Assembly: GCA_900319795.1 (NCBI GenBank)
Contig: ONPU01000012.1
Span: forward strand, 1 to 64,000
DNA length: 64,000 nucleotides
Direction: 5' to 3'
DNA from: an uncultured Eubacteriales bacterium
GTDB lineage: Bacteria; Bacillota; Clostridia; Lachnospirales; Lachnospiraceae
Shown piece after piece: positions 1-9,406 of this stretch (position 1 is its first letter; each line of letters begins with the position of its first letter). A program made the position numbers and the translations under genes. A model generated the notes under the pieces. That model did no database searches and was not told the DNA's origin. It saw nothing but the letters and a program-made list of their open reading frames with translations.

Positions 1-130
1 ACACACTGAACTTTCGGGTTTTTGATCTTCCATAAATTGCTTTATTTCAGATCGTAAGTATGTGTTTCACTGTTCAGTTATCAAGGTTCTTTCTGATTTG
101 TTTGTGTTCGTGTGTCTCACGCGAACGAAT
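1..130 (-). other. Probable rRNA operon leader (non-coding, partial)
   Basis: This stretch lies downstream of the strong minus-strand promoter and has no supported gene. The minus strand carries a segment around 75-100 similar to the antitermination/processing region that precedes rRNA genes in Clostridia. Transcription would run off the left edge. Confidence 0.5.
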
Positions 131-133
131 GAT

Positions 134-162
134 ATCTTAACACCGACTTCTGGGACTGTCAA
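134..162 (-). promoter_or_regulatory. Strong promoter of an rRNA operon leaving the left edge
   Basis: On the minus strand a TTGACA -35 box (157-162) and a TAAGAT -10 box (134-139) are separated by exactly 17 bases. Downstream there is no reading frame, but a leader containing a segment of the type ACCTTGATAACTGAACAG (about 75-100), which resembles sequences found in Firmicutes rRNA leaders and spacers. The 16S gene itself lies outside the window, so the rRNA assignment is inference; the promoter match is direct. Confidence 0.65.
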
Positions 163-220
163 CACCTTTTTTCAAAAATTTATATATTTTTTTCTTTCCT
201 CAAAATCCGCCCAAATATAT

Positions 221-247
221 GAGCCGGCAGAACTCTTCTGCCGGCTC
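221..247. terminator. Hairpin terminator after the Tic20-like gene
   Basis: An 11-bp perfect stem (GAGCCGGCAGA at 221-231 with its complement at 237-247) encloses a 5-base loop. It lies 17 bases beyond the stop of the minus-strand gene at 264-572, and AT-rich sequence follows on both sides. Confidence 0.75.
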
Positions 248-263
248 ATTTTCAAAATCAATT

Positions 264-572
264 TTACTGGAACAGCTTGATGCTGCCGACAAGAGGGAGC
301 GGTTCTCCGTTCATCTTGACCGCACGTACAAGCCCCATGATCCACAATACAAGAAGTCCCAGAGATACGACAAACAGAATTGTCGAAATAATGCCGCTGC
401 CTGCCAGATTTGTAATCAGATTTATGATAATCTGTCCCACCAGGATCACGAACGACTGGTTGATGTGCTGCATCATGATATCGTCATTGGTGTCTCTGTT
501 CACAAAGGCGATGATCCATCCGATCAGCGTAATGTAAGTTATAATAGAAAACTTCTTGGTATTCTCTGTCAT
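264..572 (-). CDS. Small membrane protein, Tic20/DUF4870-like
   Basis: A 102-residue protein with three likely membrane helices (about residues 8-25, 42-60 and 62-82) and a C-terminal RAVKMNGEPLPL segment. That layout, with a pair of helices after a polar loop and a tail close to 'A..G..Y.YPL', is typical of the Tic20-like/DUF4870 family of small bacterial inner-membrane proteins. The biochemical role of the bacterial members is not established. A good GGAGG ribosome-binding site precedes the ATG at 572. The gene stands alone, with a hairpin terminator at 221-247 behind it and the CDF transporter gene upstream on the same strand. Family assignment is by pattern only. Confidence 0.7.
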   Translation of the reverse strand: MTENTKKFSIITYITLIGWIIAFVNRDTNDDIMMQHINQSFVILVGQIIINLITNLAGSGIISTILFVVSLGLLVLWIMGLVRAVKMNGEPLPLVGSIKLFQ

Positions 573-664
573 GTGCGTTACCTCCTCACAGATATTGAGC
601 CCGGCTCATTCGCCGTTCGCAATCATCATATCACAGGAACTGTCACTTTTGTATCACACAAGCG

Positions 665-1783
665 TCAGTCTGTGATGTCAACATCCGGCGTAATCTGAAT
701 CTGATAGTCCGGAAACGCCTCCCCGACCTCCTTATTGAGGATCTCCAGCGCCTCCTCCGGATTGATATCGAAACTCAGCACAACGTCAAAACGCATTCCC
801 TTCTTCTCGGTGTCCGCAAAGAAACCGTGCATCTGAAGCACCCAATCATGGGCGTGCACAATTTTTGCGACGCCGTTGCGGAGCCGTCCCGCCTCACTAT
901 TTCCCGTATTAAACGAATAGACGCCCACACCGGTCAGAATCACGCCGGTTTTCTCATAGACTTCCGCCTCGAGTTTTCGCGTGAGAATATCCACTTCCTC
1001 AACGGTCATCGTGTCCGGAAGCTCGAGATGCACCGAAGCAATATTTTTCTGGGGGCCGTAATTGTTGATGATGAGGTCATAAGCGCCGCGGACCTGGGGG
1101 TCGCTGCTCAGAATTTGCTTGATTTCCCGGCTGACTTCCGGATCCGTCCGGCGGCCGAGGATGTCGCTCAGCGTCTCCTGCATCATTTCGACACCCGCTT
1201 TAATGATGACGATGGAAATAACGACGCCGACAAATGCCTCCAGCGATACTCCGGTCGTCATGAAAATGACAGCCGAAACCAGTACGGAAAATGAAAGCAG
1301 CGCGTCGAATAACGCGTCCGATCCGGAGGCTTCCAGCGCGCCGGAACCGACACGTACACCCTCAGACTTCACGAAACGTCCGAGTATGATTTTCGCAAGC
1401 ACCGCCACCGCGATGATCATAAGCGAAACCATCGTGTAAGAAGGCGTTTCGGGATGAATGATCTTCTTTACGGACTCAATCAGTGAAGTAAGACCTGCGT
1501 AAAGTACGATCGCGGAGACAATCAGCGCGCTCAGATATTCGATCCGTCCGTGACCGAAGGGATGCTTCCTGTCCGGTTTCTTTCCGGCAAGAAATGTTCC
1601 CGCGATCGTGATGACCGAACTCAGAGCGTCCGACAGATTGTTGACCGCGTCCAGGATCACGGCAATCGAGTTCGAAAGGATCCCGACAGCTGCTTTAAAT
1701 ATGGCCAGCGCCACATTGACCGCAATCCCGATGATGCTGGTGCGGATAATCACTTTCTCTCTGTCCGATTTATTCATTGCCAC
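665..1783 (-). CDS. Cation diffusion facilitator (CDF) transporter
   Basis: A 372-residue divalent metal cation/proton antiporter of the CDF family, expected in the cytoplasmic membrane, exporting ions such as Zn2+, Mn2+ or Fe2+. Visible family features are six membrane helices in the first ~210 residues, the TM2 metal site DAVNNLSDALSS (D45, N49, D52), the HPFGHGRIEYLSAL motif after it, and the TM5 site SDALFDALLS (D166, D170). A cytoplasmic dimerisation domain fills residues ~210-290, and an extra ~80-residue C-terminal domain follows. An Asn at position 49 is compatible with Mn/Fe as well as Zn, so the metal is undecided. The start is GTG, spaced 9 bases from GGGGAGG; ATG two codons later would be too far. 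Confidence 0.9.
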   Translation of the reverse strand: MAMNKSDREKVIIRTSIIGIAVNVALAIFKAAVGILSNSIAVILDAVNNLSDALSSVITIAGTFLAGKKPDRKHPFGHGRIEYLSALIVSAIVLYAGLTSLIESVKKIIHPETPSYTMVSLMIIAVAVLAKIILGRFVKSEGVRVGSGALEASGSDALFDALLSFSVLVSAVIFMTTGVSLEAFVGVVISIVIIKAGVEMMQETLSDILGRRTDPEVSREIKQILSSDPQVRGAYDLIINNYGPQKNIASVHLELPDTMTVEEVDILTRKLEAEVYEKTGVILTGVGVYSFNTGNSEAGRLRNGVAKIVHAHDWVLQMHGFFADTEKKGMRFDVVLSFDINPEEALEILNKEVGEAFPDYQIQITPDVDITD

Positions 1784-1813
1784 TTTGATCTACCTCCCCT
1801 GCTCTGGCGTTTC

Positions 1814-3184
1814 TTATTCTGTCGCTTCGCGCAGCGCGTCTCTCAGCGTCGCGCAGGGAACAACTTTTATTCCCCGGACCTCCGCAACTGCCTTTGCATT
1901 TGCCATAGGAATAATCACTTTTTCAAATCCGAGCTTTTTCGCCTCAAGCACCCGCTGTTCCGCCTGGGGCACCGCCCTCAGCTCCCCGGACAGACCGACT
2001 TCTCCGAATGCCAGAAGCGAATCGCTGATCGGAGTATCCCTGAATGCCGAAAAAAGCGCGATGACGATACCGAGATCCACTGCCGGTTCCGTCATTTTGA
2101 TGCCGCCGGCAATATTGACATAGAGATCGTGAGCGCTTAAGTTGACGCCGCACCGCCTCTCCATGACAGCCGTAAGCAGATTGACCCGGTTGAAATCCGT
2201 ACCGGCGCAGGTTCTGCGCGGAATTCCGAAATTGCTCCTGACCACGAGCGCCTGAATCTCCAAAAGCACGGGTCTTGTTCCTTCCATCGAGCAGGACACC
2301 ACGGACCCCGAGGCACCCTGGGGCTTCCCGCTCAGCATGAACTCGGACGGATTCGGGACCTCCATGAGGCCGTCTCCGCGCATTTCAAAGACGCCGATTT
2401 CGTTGGTGGAACCAAAACGGTTCTTGACCGCCCGAAGAATCCGGTAGGCCTCCTGCCGCTCGCCCTCAAAATACAGCACCGTGTCAACCATATGCTCGAG
2501 CACGCGGGGGCCCGCTACGGAGCCGTCTTTCGTCACGTGTCCGACAATAAAAATCGAGATGCTGAGCGTCTTCGCGAGCTGCATCAGAATCCCGGTCGCT
2601 TCACGCACCTGGGACACCGAGCCCGGCGCGGAGGAAATTTCTTCGGAATACATGGTCTGAATGGAATCGATGATGCAGACGTCCGGCTTTTCATTTTCAA
2701 TAATTCCGCGGATCGATGTCAGATTGGTCTCGGAAAGCAGATAGAGGCTGTCCGACACCTCGCCGATTCTGGCCGCCCGCATGCGGATCTGCTGCAGGGA
2801 TTCCTCTCCTGAGATATACAGGACTTTCCGTCCCGCTGCCGCGATATTCCGGCAGGTCTGCAGAAGCAGCGTGGACTTCCCGATCCCGGGATCCCCGCCA
2901 ATTAACACCAGGGAGCCTTTTACAAGGCCCCCTCCAAGTACACGATCCAGTTCTCCGATTCCGCAACTTTGCCGAAGTTCCTCCTCCGGGGAAATATCCC
3001 GAAGCCTTACGGGTTTCGCGCGTTCTCCCGAATGGCCGGATGTACCGCTTTTTTTCTTTGCCGCAGGTATTTTTTCTTCGACAAATGAGTTCCAGGACCG
3101 GCACCCCGGACACTGGCCCATCCATTTCGCGGACTCGTACCCGCACTCCTGACAGAAAAATACCGTCTTAGCCTTTGATGTCAT
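1814..3184 (-). CDS. radA: DNA repair protein RadA
   Basis: A 456-residue RecA-family ATPase that drives branch migration of recombination intermediates in DNA repair. It has the complete RadA architecture: an N-terminal four-cysteine zinc finger (CQECGYES...CPGC, residues ~11-28), Walker A GGDPGIGKSTLL (~97-108), Walker B (VCIIDSIQT), the RadA-specific KNRFGSTNEIGVF motif (~255-267), and a C-terminal Lon-protease-like domain (~300-456). The length is normal for the family. It lies downstream of clpC with one small gene between, a clpC-radA arrangement common in Firmicutes. Confidence 0.97.
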   Translation of the reverse strand: MTSKAKTVFFCQECGYESAKWMGQCPGCRSWNSFVEEKIPAAKKKSGTSGHSGERAKPVRLRDISPEEELRQSCGIGELDRVLGGGLVKGSLVLIGGDPGIGKSTLLLQTCRNIAAAGRKVLYISGEESLQQIRMRAARIGEVSDSLYLLSETNLTSIRGIIENEKPDVCIIDSIQTMYSEEISSAPGSVSQVREATGILMQLAKTLSISIFIVGHVTKDGSVAGPRVLEHMVDTVLYFEGERQEAYRILRAVKNRFGSTNEIGVFEMRGDGLMEVPNPSEFMLSGKPQGASGSVVSCSMEGTRPVLLEIQALVVRSNFGIPRRTCAGTDFNRVNLLTAVMERRCGVNLSAHDLYVNIAGGIKMTEPAVDLGIVIALFSAFRDTPISDSLLAFGEVGLSGELRAVPQAEQRVLEAKKLGFEKVIIPMANAKAVAEVRGIKVVPCATLRDALREATE

Positions 3185-3227
3185 TTTTACTCCTTCGGTT
3201 CACAGGCGTACCCGGCGTGTGAAGAGT

Positions 3228-3638
3228 TTATTTTCTGCTGATCTCCACGCGGGCAGCGTCATTTCCCGGATCCACGCTGAAAGACAGCTTGCCTCCGAGA
3301 TTGCTCTTCTGGGTATCCTTCAGCTCGCCGTTGATATAGATATCGTACTCCGTCTCCGGATCCGCCTGCACGGTGATCTGGATATCCTCGGGAGCCTCTA
3401 CCGAAAAGGCAAACGTATCCTCCGTCTCGTCGAATTCCAGAACCGCGCTGCCCGGCTCGGACTCATAGACAAACATCTCATTGCGTTCAAGACGGGTCAG
3501 TTCCTTGAAAGTTTTCACCTTATAGAGATTGCCCTCGAATTCAAAGTCCGACTTCTTCGTCTTTGCCTCCAGAGTATAATCTCCGAAACTGATTCTGCCG
3601 TCCGCCTCCGCGCGGATCAGTTCTTTAACCGCTGCCAT
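3228..3638 (-). CDS. Conserved protein of unknown function between clpC and radA
   Basis: A 136-residue soluble protein with no signal peptide. It is mostly beta-strand in character, with a C-terminal half (residues ~70-135) reading like a small beta-sandwich (repeated V/I-x-V-x patterns, DIYINGELKDT). Similar proteins next to clpC occur in Lachnospiraceae and are sometimes labelled endosialidase, for which no catalytic motif is visible here. It starts 12 bases after the clpC stop with an AAGGAGG ribosome-binding site, so it is probably co-transcribed with clpC and radA. Function unknown. Confidence 0.8.
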   Translation of the reverse strand: MAAVKELIRAEADGRISFGDYTLEAKTKKSDFEFEGNLYKVKTFKELTRLERNEMFVYESEPGSAVLEFDETEDTFAFSVEAPEDIQITVQADPETEYDIYINGELKDTQKSNLGGKLSFSVDPGNDAARVEISRK

Positions 3639-3650
3639 GGGTCTTCCTCC

Positions 3651-6101
3651 TTACATCTTTGTAAAATTGATCTTTGTTTGCTTGCCATTTTCCCGGGCCG
3701 TGCCGATCCGGACATGATCGCCCCGTTTGATCTCTCCGTTGAGAATCATTTCCGCGAGCGGGTTCTCCACTTCCTTGATCACCTCTCGCTTCATAGGACG
3801 CGCGCCGAACTTCGGGGAATAGCCTTTTTCCACCAGAAGCTTTTTGGCGCTCGGGGTGATGTTCAGCTGAATCTGCATTTCATTTTCGGCCCGCTTCTTC
3901 AGGTCGTTCAGTATGAGTCCCGCGATCTGCGTGACTTCGTCCTCACTCAAAGGATGGAACACGATTGTCTCGTCAATCCTGTTGAGAAATTCCGGACGGA
4001 AGAGTTTTTTCACTTCGTCCAGTACGCCCTGCTTCATCTTCTCATAGTCGGCGGCCGCGTCGTCTCCTGCCGAAAAGCCGAGGCGTTTCGGTTCCACGAT
4101 GGATTTGGCGCCGGCATTGGAGGTCATGATGATACAGGTATTCTTAAAATCGACCTTCCGGCCGTGAGAATCCGTGATATGTCCGTCATCCAGCACCTGA
4201 AGCAGGATATTGAACACATCCGGATGCGCTTTTTCAATCTCGTCGAAAAGAACCACGCTGTACGGATGGCGTCTGACGCGTTCGGACAGCTGTCCGCCGT
4301 CGTCATGGCCGATGTAACCCGGCGGTGATCCGATGATCTTCGAGACACTGTGTTTTTCCATATATTCGGACATGTCGACGCGGATCAGGTTCTGCTCCGA
4401 GCCGAATACCGTTTCTGCTACGGCCTTGGAGAGTTCGGTCTTGCCGACACCTGTGGGGCCGAGGAACAGGAAACTTCCGGTCGGCCGTTTGGGGTCTTTG
4501 AGGCCCACTCTGCCGCGGCGGACCGCGTTCGCGATCGCCGTCACGGCCTCATCCTGGCCGATGACGCGCTTATGCAGCTCCTTTTCGAGCCGCGCCAGTC
4601 TCTTCGTCTCCTCTTCCGCAAGTCTTGCTACCGGTATTTTTGTCCAGTCCGCGACGGTTGCCGCGATGTCCTCCTCGGTGACTGAGGGAACCGCGTCAGC
4701 AGACACTTTCCTTCTGCCCTTCTTTTTATTCCGTTTCGCGGCATATTTCTCCTGTTCGGCCGCGATTTTTTTCGCCTCTTTGAAATTGCCGGCAAGGACG
4801 GCTTCTTCTTTCATTTTCGAAAGAACGGCCATCTCATCGGCTTTTTCGTCCGGAACCGATCTGCCGGGATCCGTTACGCGGATCCGCGCCGCCGCCTCAT
4901 CGATGAGGTCGATCGCCTTATCCGGAAGCGAGCGGTCATTGATATAGCGTTCCGAGAGCCTGACGGCCGCCTCAAGCGCGCCATCCGTAATCTTCACCTG
5001 ATGAAATTCCTCATAGGCGGGACGAAGGCCCTTAAGGATCTCAAGGCTCTCTCTTTCGTCCGGCTCTTCGACCATCACCGGCTGGAACCGTCTCTCAAGG
5101 GCGGCGTCCTTTTCAATATGCTTCCTGTATTCTTCGACTGTAGTCGCGCCGATGATCTGGATTTCTCCGCGGGAAAGAGAAGGCTTCAGAATGTTCGAAG
5201 CATCCATGGCGCCCTCCGCGCCGCCCGCTCCGATCAGTGTATGCAGCTCGTCGATGAAAAGCAGGATGTTCCTGTTGGCGGACACTTCGTTGATCACGCC
5301 CTTGATCCGCTCTTCGAATTCGCCGCGATACTTGGTTCCGGCTACCATCGCGCCAAGATCCAGTACGACAACGCGCCGTCCTTCAACCTGGTAAGGGACA
5401 TCTCCTTTCGCGATCTTCTGCGCGATTCCTTCCACAATCGCGGTTTTTCCGACTCCGGGCTCCCCGATGAGGCAGGGGTTGTTCTTGGTCCGGCGGCTCA
5501 GAATGCGGAGCACTCTTAAGATCTCCGTTTCCCGTCCGATGACGGGATCCAGAAGGCCGTCCGATGCCATCTGTGTCAGATCCCTGCTGTACCGGTCGAG
5601 GAGGGGCGTGTCATCCTGACTGCCCTCACCGCCTTCCTTTTGGGTCGCGAAGCGGGTCACATCGGCATCCATTGCCGCGAACAGATCCCCGATAAGACCC
5701 CTGACGTCGATATTCAGGGTATGGAGAAGGCGTGTGCCGACACATTCACGATCGTCCAGAATTCCAAGCAGAAGGTGCTCCGTCCCGATTTCCTCGGACG
5801 AGGTCTTCTGCGCAAAATCCTTCGCCTTCTGAAAAACCGTGATAAGGCGCGGGGAGTATCCGGGCTTGTCCGCCACTTCAACTGCCCCGTCCGGAGCGAT
5901 CAGGCGGTCGATCATCTTGTCCACTTTCTCCGCCGTGATCCCGGCATTCATAAGGACCTGGGCAGCCGTGCCTTCCGTCTCTTTCAAAAGACCGGTCAGC
6001 AGATGCTCCGTTCCCACATAGTTCTGTCTGTGGTATACGGAGGAAAGGCGCGCCTTCTCGATCGCGTTCAATGCTTCAGTTGTGTAACGTTCGTTGTTCA
6101 T
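3651..6101 (-). CDS. clpC: ATP-dependent Clp protease ATPase subunit ClpC
   Basis: An 816-residue Hsp100 unfoldase that feeds substrates to ClpP. Domains in order: two N-terminal Clp repeats (1-145), AAA+ domain 1 with Walker [10 protein letters not shown] (~217), a middle segment with a UVR-like motif (~425-460, [17 protein letters not shown]), AAA+ domain 2 with Walker [10 protein letters not shown] (~547), and a C-terminal ClpB-type domain ending near 800. An unusual Lys/Arg-rich insert (about residues 470-485, [10 protein letters not shown]) follows the UVR part. No mcsA, mcsB or ctsR lies upstream, unlike many Firmicutes; upstream are rubredoxin and a phosphoesterase gene. A lone GGTCAAA at 6119-6125 is not a complete CtsR site. 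Confidence 0.97.
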   Translation of the reverse strand: MNNERYTTEALNAIEKARLSSVYHRQNYVGTEHLLTGLLKETEGTAAQVLMNAGITAEKVDKMIDRLIAPDGAVEVADKPGYSPRLITVFQKAKDFAQKTSSEEIGTEHLLLGILDDRECVGTRLLHTLNIDVRGLIGDLFAAMDADVTRFATQKEGGEGSQDDTPLLDRYSRDLTQMASDGLLDPVIGRETEILRVLRILSRRTKNNPCLIGEPGVGKTAIVEGIAQKIAKGDVPYQVEGRRVVVLDLGAMVAGTKYRGEFEERIKGVINEVSANRNILLFIDELHTLIGAGGAEGAMDASNILKPSLSRGEIQIIGATTVEEYRKHIEKDAALERRFQPVMVEEPDERESLEILKGLRPAYEEFHQVKITDGALEAAVRLSERYINDRSLPDKAIDLIDEAAARIRVTDPGRSVPDEKADEMAVLSKMKEEAVLAGNFKEAKKIAAEQEKYAAKRNKKKGRRKVSADAVPSVTEEDIAATVADWTKIPVARLAEEETKRLARLEKELHKRVIGQDEAVTAIANAVRRGRVGLKDPKRPTGSFLFLGPTGVGKTELSKAVAETVFGSEQNLIRVDMSEYMEKHSVSKIIGSPPGYIGHDDGGQLSERVRRHPYSVVLFDEIEKAHPDVFNILLQVLDDGHITDSHGRKVDFKNTCIIMTSNAGAKSIVEPKRLGFSAGDDAAADYEKMKQGVLDEVKKLFRPEFLNRIDETIVFHPLSEDEVTQIAGLILNDLKKRAENEMQIQLNITPSAKKLLVEKGYSPKFGARPMKREVIKEVENPLAEMILNGEIKRGDHVRIGTARENGKQTKINFTKM

Positions 6102-6241
6102 AACAGCCTACTAAATCAGGTCAAACAAAGGGACACTTCCGCCCGCGGGCCCATACGCGGCCCGTTCCGGGGAAAGGTCCCTTCTCGTTTTAAGTTCTCT
6201 TCAAAATAAAAACATGTTCTTAAAAATATCCCTTCAGCAGA

Positions 6242-6400
6242 TCATTCTTTGCTGAAATCGTCTTTGCCGACGGAGCAAAGCGGGCATACCCAGTCTTCCG
6301 GCAGATCTTCAAATGCCGTGCCGGGAGCGATACCGTTGTCGGGATCACCGACTTCCGGATCATAGACATAACCGCATACATTACATACATACTTATCCAT
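6242..6400 (-). CDS. Rubredoxin
   Basis: A 52-residue electron carrier. The translation begins [16 protein letters not shown] and ends with [14 protein letters not shown]. Both CxxC pairs that bind the single iron are present (C6/C9 and C39/C42), with the family's Y-x-Y-DPE-x-GD and DLP-x-DW-x-CP signatures. Length is exactly that of small anaerobe rubredoxins, which pass electrons to oxygen- or superoxide-detoxifying enzymes. An AAGGAGGAATG ribosome-binding region precedes the start. It lies between the DHH phosphoesterase gene and clpC, all on the minus strand. Confidence 0.95.
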   Translation of the reverse strand: MDKYVCNVCGYVYDPEVGDPDNGIAPGTAFEDLPEDWVCPLCSVGKDDFSKE

Positions 6401-6425
6401 TTTCATTCCTCCTTAAAAGGTATTA

Positions 6426-7367
6426 TTATGAGGCATCATTGAGTGCCTGAATAATCTTCGGAAGTTCCGCGTCCACCTTGTCGTTGTCAAGCTGGCAGGT
6501 ACCGGCATTTTTGTGACCGCCGCCGCCATAGCTTAAGCAGAGCGCCCCGATATCGGCATTCGACGCCTTGTTGATGATCGACTTGCCGATCATGACAGCG
6601 GTATTCTGTTTGCGGAATCCCCATGCGACGTGCACGGAAATCTCCGTCTCGGGATACATCGCGTAAACCATAAAGCGGTTTCCGGCATAGATCGTTTCCT
6701 CTTCACGGAGATCAATGACCGCCACCTTGTCCTCGACGCGGACAATTCTCTTTAACTGTTCCTTGAAAAGCTCCTGCTGCTCGAAATACAGGTCCACCCT
6801 CTCCTTGACGTCCGGAAGTTCCAGAACTTCGTTGACCGGATGCTCCACGCAGTAGTCGATCAGCTTCATCATCAGCTCATAGTTGGAGATGCGGAAATCA
6901 TGGAACCGGCCAAGGCCCGTTCTCGCGTCCATCAGGAAATTCATCAGGACCCAGTCCTTCGGATTGAGAACCTCTTCTTCGGTGAAATCGGCGGAATCGC
7001 CCTTATCCACCGCCGTCATGATTTCCTCGGAAATCCTCGGGAGCTCCGCATGTCCGCCATAATAGTCATAGACCACGCGCGCAGCACTCTTCGCGTGCGG
7101 GTCGATGATATAGCGGTCCTTGTAATCCACCTGCTTTAAGCGGATCAGTTCGGATTCATGATGGTCAAACGCCAGACCGACGCGCGGGTCAAACGGCAGG
7201 TTTGTCGTGATGTCGTTGGAGCTCAGTTCAACCTTTCCATCCTGCACGTCTTTCGGATGTACAAATTTGATATCATCGATCAAACCCTTTTCCTTCAGGA
7301 TCATCGCGCATACCAGACCGTCGAAATCACTCCTCGTGACAAGTCTCATCTTCTTTTCCTCAGCCAT
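6426..7367 (-). CDS. DHH-family phosphoesterase (exopolyphosphatase-like)
   Basis: A 313-residue cytoplasmic protein of the DHH phosphoesterase superfamily. Metal-binding motifs are visible: RSDFDGLVCAMIL near the N-terminus in place of the usual DxD, FDHHES (~67) as the DHH motif, and SYGGGGHKNAGTCQL near the C-terminus as the DHHA1 GGGH motif. Relatives are usually labelled exopolyphosphatase, but members also cleave oligonucleotides or cyclic dinucleotides, so the substrate is open. Start chosen at the third codon of the longest frame, 7 bases after AAGGAG. It lies upstream of the rubredoxin gene with a 25-base gap, so co-transcription is likely. Confidence 0.85.
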   Translation of the reverse strand: MAEEKKMRLVTRSDFDGLVCAMILKEKGLIDDIKFVHPKDVQDGKVELSSNDITTNLPFDPRVGLAFDHHESELIRLKQVDYKDRYIIDPHAKSAARVVYDYYGGHAELPRISEEIMTAVDKGDSADFTEEEVLNPKDWVLMNFLMDARTGLGRFHDFRISNYELMMKLIDYCVEHPVNEVLELPDVKERVDLYFEQQELFKEQLKRIVRVEDKVAVIDLREEETIYAGNRFMVYAMYPETEISVHVAWGFRKQNTAVMIGKSIINKASNADIGALCLSYGGGGHKNAGTCQLDNDKVDAELPKIIQALNDAS

Positions 7368-7492
7368 GGCCATTCTCCTTCACGAAAAACTTCATTTCAT
7401 ATATACTCCTTTGATGTTTTCAAAGGAGTCCCTAAAGTCATCATTTCCCTAATTATAAAACGCACCATTTCCCGAAATCAATAGAAAATAAA

Positions 7493-8767
7493 TCACTGCT
7501 CGTCGATCGCGTGACCGATGTCGTGCCTCATGTATTTATTTGCAAAATGAATTCTCTCAGTCGCCTTATACGCCTTCGCGCGCGCTTCCTGAAGAGTCGG
7601 CGCGAGAGCGGTTACGGCAAGCACACGGCCGCCGTTCGTCACGATGCGTCCTTCCGAATCGAATTTCGTACCGGAATGGTAGACGTACTCATCTTCAAGG
7701 CCGTCAAATGTTTCAAGCCCCTCGATCGGGAATCCTTTCTCGTACTTCACCGGATAGCCATCGCTGGCCAGCACCACGCAGAGCGCGGCGTCGTCCGTAA
7801 ATTCGAGTTCGATTTCGTCGAGGCGGCCGTCGATACAGGCCTCCACGACTTCGATCAGGTCCGTCTTCATGCGCGGAAGCACGACCTGCGCCTCCGGATC
7901 CCCGAATCTGGCGTTGTACTCGAGCACTTTCGGGCCGTCTTCCGTGAGGATAAGGCCGAAGAAAATGACTCCGACGAAGGGTCTTCCCTCCGCTGCCATC
8001 GCGTCCACCGTCGGCTGGTAGATCCGCTCACGGCAGAAGCGGTCAATCTCCTCCGTATAGAAGGGGCTCGGCGAGAAATTGCCCATGCCGCCCGTATTCG
8101 GTCCTGTATCGCCGTCGCCGGCACGCTTGTGGTCCATCGCGGACGCCATCGTCCGGATGGTTTTGCCGTCCACGAAAGAAAGTACGGAGATCTCACGGCC
8201 CGTAAGGAACTCCTCGATGACCATGGTATTTCCGGCGTCGCCGAACTTTTTCACTTCCATGATCTCGCGGACGCCGGCTTCGGCCTCTTCCTTTGTCTCA
8301 CAGATCAGAACGCCCTTGCCGAGAGCAAGGCCGTCAGCTTTGAGGACGATCGGAAAATGCGACTTCTCCAGCACCTCATACGCCTCTTCCGCCGAATGGA
8401 CATTGGTATAGGCGGCCGTCGGGATGTTGTATTTCCTCATCAGATCCTTGGAAAACGCCTTGCTTCCCTCAAGAATCGCAGCATTTTTCCTGGGACCGAA
8501 GACGCGGATGCCCGCTTCTTCAAAGACATCGACAATCCCGCCCGCGAGCGGATCGTCCATGCCGACAATCACAAGATCGATCTCATGTTCCTTCGAAAAA
8601 GCCGCCAGTTTATCAAATTCCATCGCGCCGATCGGCACGCACTCCGCCAGCGCCGCGATCCCGGCATTTCCGGGCGCGCAGTACAGCTTTTCCACATCCG
8701 GGTTCTTCGCTGCCGCTCTGGCAATCGCGTGCTCTCTTCCGCCGCTTCCGATTATCAATACCTTCAT
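7493..8767 (-). CDS. purD: Phosphoribosylamine-glycine ligase
   Basis: A 424-residue ATP-grasp enzyme, the second step of purine synthesis (5-phosphoribosylamine + glycine + ATP to GAR). It begins MKVLIIGSGGREHAIA, the PurD N-domain signature, has the ATP-grasp core at ~100-320 with LKADGLALGKGV and the GNTMVIEEFLTGREISV strand, and ends with the PurD C-domain. The sequence GPNTGGMGNFSPSPFY is the family's substrate-binding signature. It is last of the purE-purM-purN-purD run, 10 bases after purN. Confidence 0.97.
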   Translation of the reverse strand: MKVLIIGSGGREHAIARAAAKNPDVEKLYCAPGNAGIAALAECVPIGAMEFDKLAAFSKEHEIDLVIVGMDDPLAGGIVDVFEEAGIRVFGPRKNAAILEGSKAFSKDLMRKYNIPTAAYTNVHSAEEAYEVLEKSHFPIVLKADGLALGKGVLICETKEEAEAGVREIMEVKKFGDAGNTMVIEEFLTGREISVLSFVDGKTIRTMASAMDHKRAGDGDTGPNTGGMGNFSPSPFYTEEIDRFCRERIYQPTVDAMAAEGRPFVGVIFFGLILTEDGPKVLEYNARFGDPEAQVVLPRMKTDLIEVVEACIDGRLDEIELEFTDDAALCVVLASDGYPVKYEKGFPIEGLETFDGLEDEYVYHSGTKFDSEGRIVTNGGRVLAVTALAPTLQEARAKAYKATERIHFANKYMRHDIGHAIDEQ

Positions 8768-8777
8768 AAAACCCTCC

Positions 8778-9374
8778 TTATGGTTGAAGCTGCCCTTCGC
8801 TGATCATTTTTACGGCTTCCGGCAGAATGACCCATTCCGCTTCCTCCATAATGCGGCGCTGAAGCGTTTCGGGCGTATCATTTTCATGCACTTCCACGGC
8901 CTTCTGCAGAAGAATGGGGCCTTCGTCGAGATTCTCATTGACGATATGGACCGTCGCGCCGCTCACCTTCACGCCCCTGGCCAGCGCCTTTTCGTGCACA
9001 TGAATCCCGTAACATCCTTTTCCGGAAAATGCAGGAATCAGCGCCGGATGGATATTGATGATCCGGTTCGGCCATCTGCGGATCATTTCGGGAGGAATTG
9101 TGAGGAGGCAGCCCGCCAGTACGATCAGTTCCGCCTCAAGTTCCTCAAGTTTGGCAATCAGCGCCTTGTGAAAGTCGTCGCGGGACGCGAAGTCCGCCGG
9201 AGAAATCACAAAAGCGGGAATGCCGGCCTTTTTCGCCCTCTCAAGGGCATAGACGCCGCGGTTGTTGCTGATCACGCCGACAAGTTCCGCCTTTCCGAGC
9301 GTTCCCTGGGCTTCCCTGTCAATGAGGGCCTGCAGATTCGTGCCGCCGCCTGATACCAATACTGCTGTTCTCAT
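8778..9374 (-). CDS. purN: Phosphoribosylglycinamide formyltransferase (folate-dependent)
   Basis: A 198-residue enzyme that formylates GAR with 10-formyl-tetrahydrofolate, the third step of purine synthesis. It starts MRTAVLVSGGGTNLQAL with an AAGGAG site; the 12-residue upstream extension of the frame overlaps purM and has no such site. The catalytic segment is seen as INIHPALIPAFSG (Asn and His of the active site), followed by GATVHIVNENLDEGPILLQ, which carries the third catalytic residue (Asp). It follows purM by 32 bases and precedes purD. Confidence 0.97.
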   Translation of the reverse strand: MRTAVLVSGGGTNLQALIDREAQGTLGKAELVGVISNNRGVYALERAKKAGIPAFVISPADFASRDDFHKALIAKLEELEAELIVLAGCLLTIPPEMIRRWPNRIINIHPALIPAFSGKGCYGIHVHEKALARGVKVSGATVHIVNENLDEGPILLQKAVEVHENDTPETLQRRIMEEAEWVILPEAVKMISEGQLQP

Positions 9375-9406
9375 AGTTCTCCTTCTGTTCAAGCTTAAGT
9401 GAAATG

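Noticed and set aside
6119..6137. CtsR operator before clpC
   Set aside because: Only one GGTCAAA heptad is present; the second half (AGGGACA) does not match the direct-repeat consensus.
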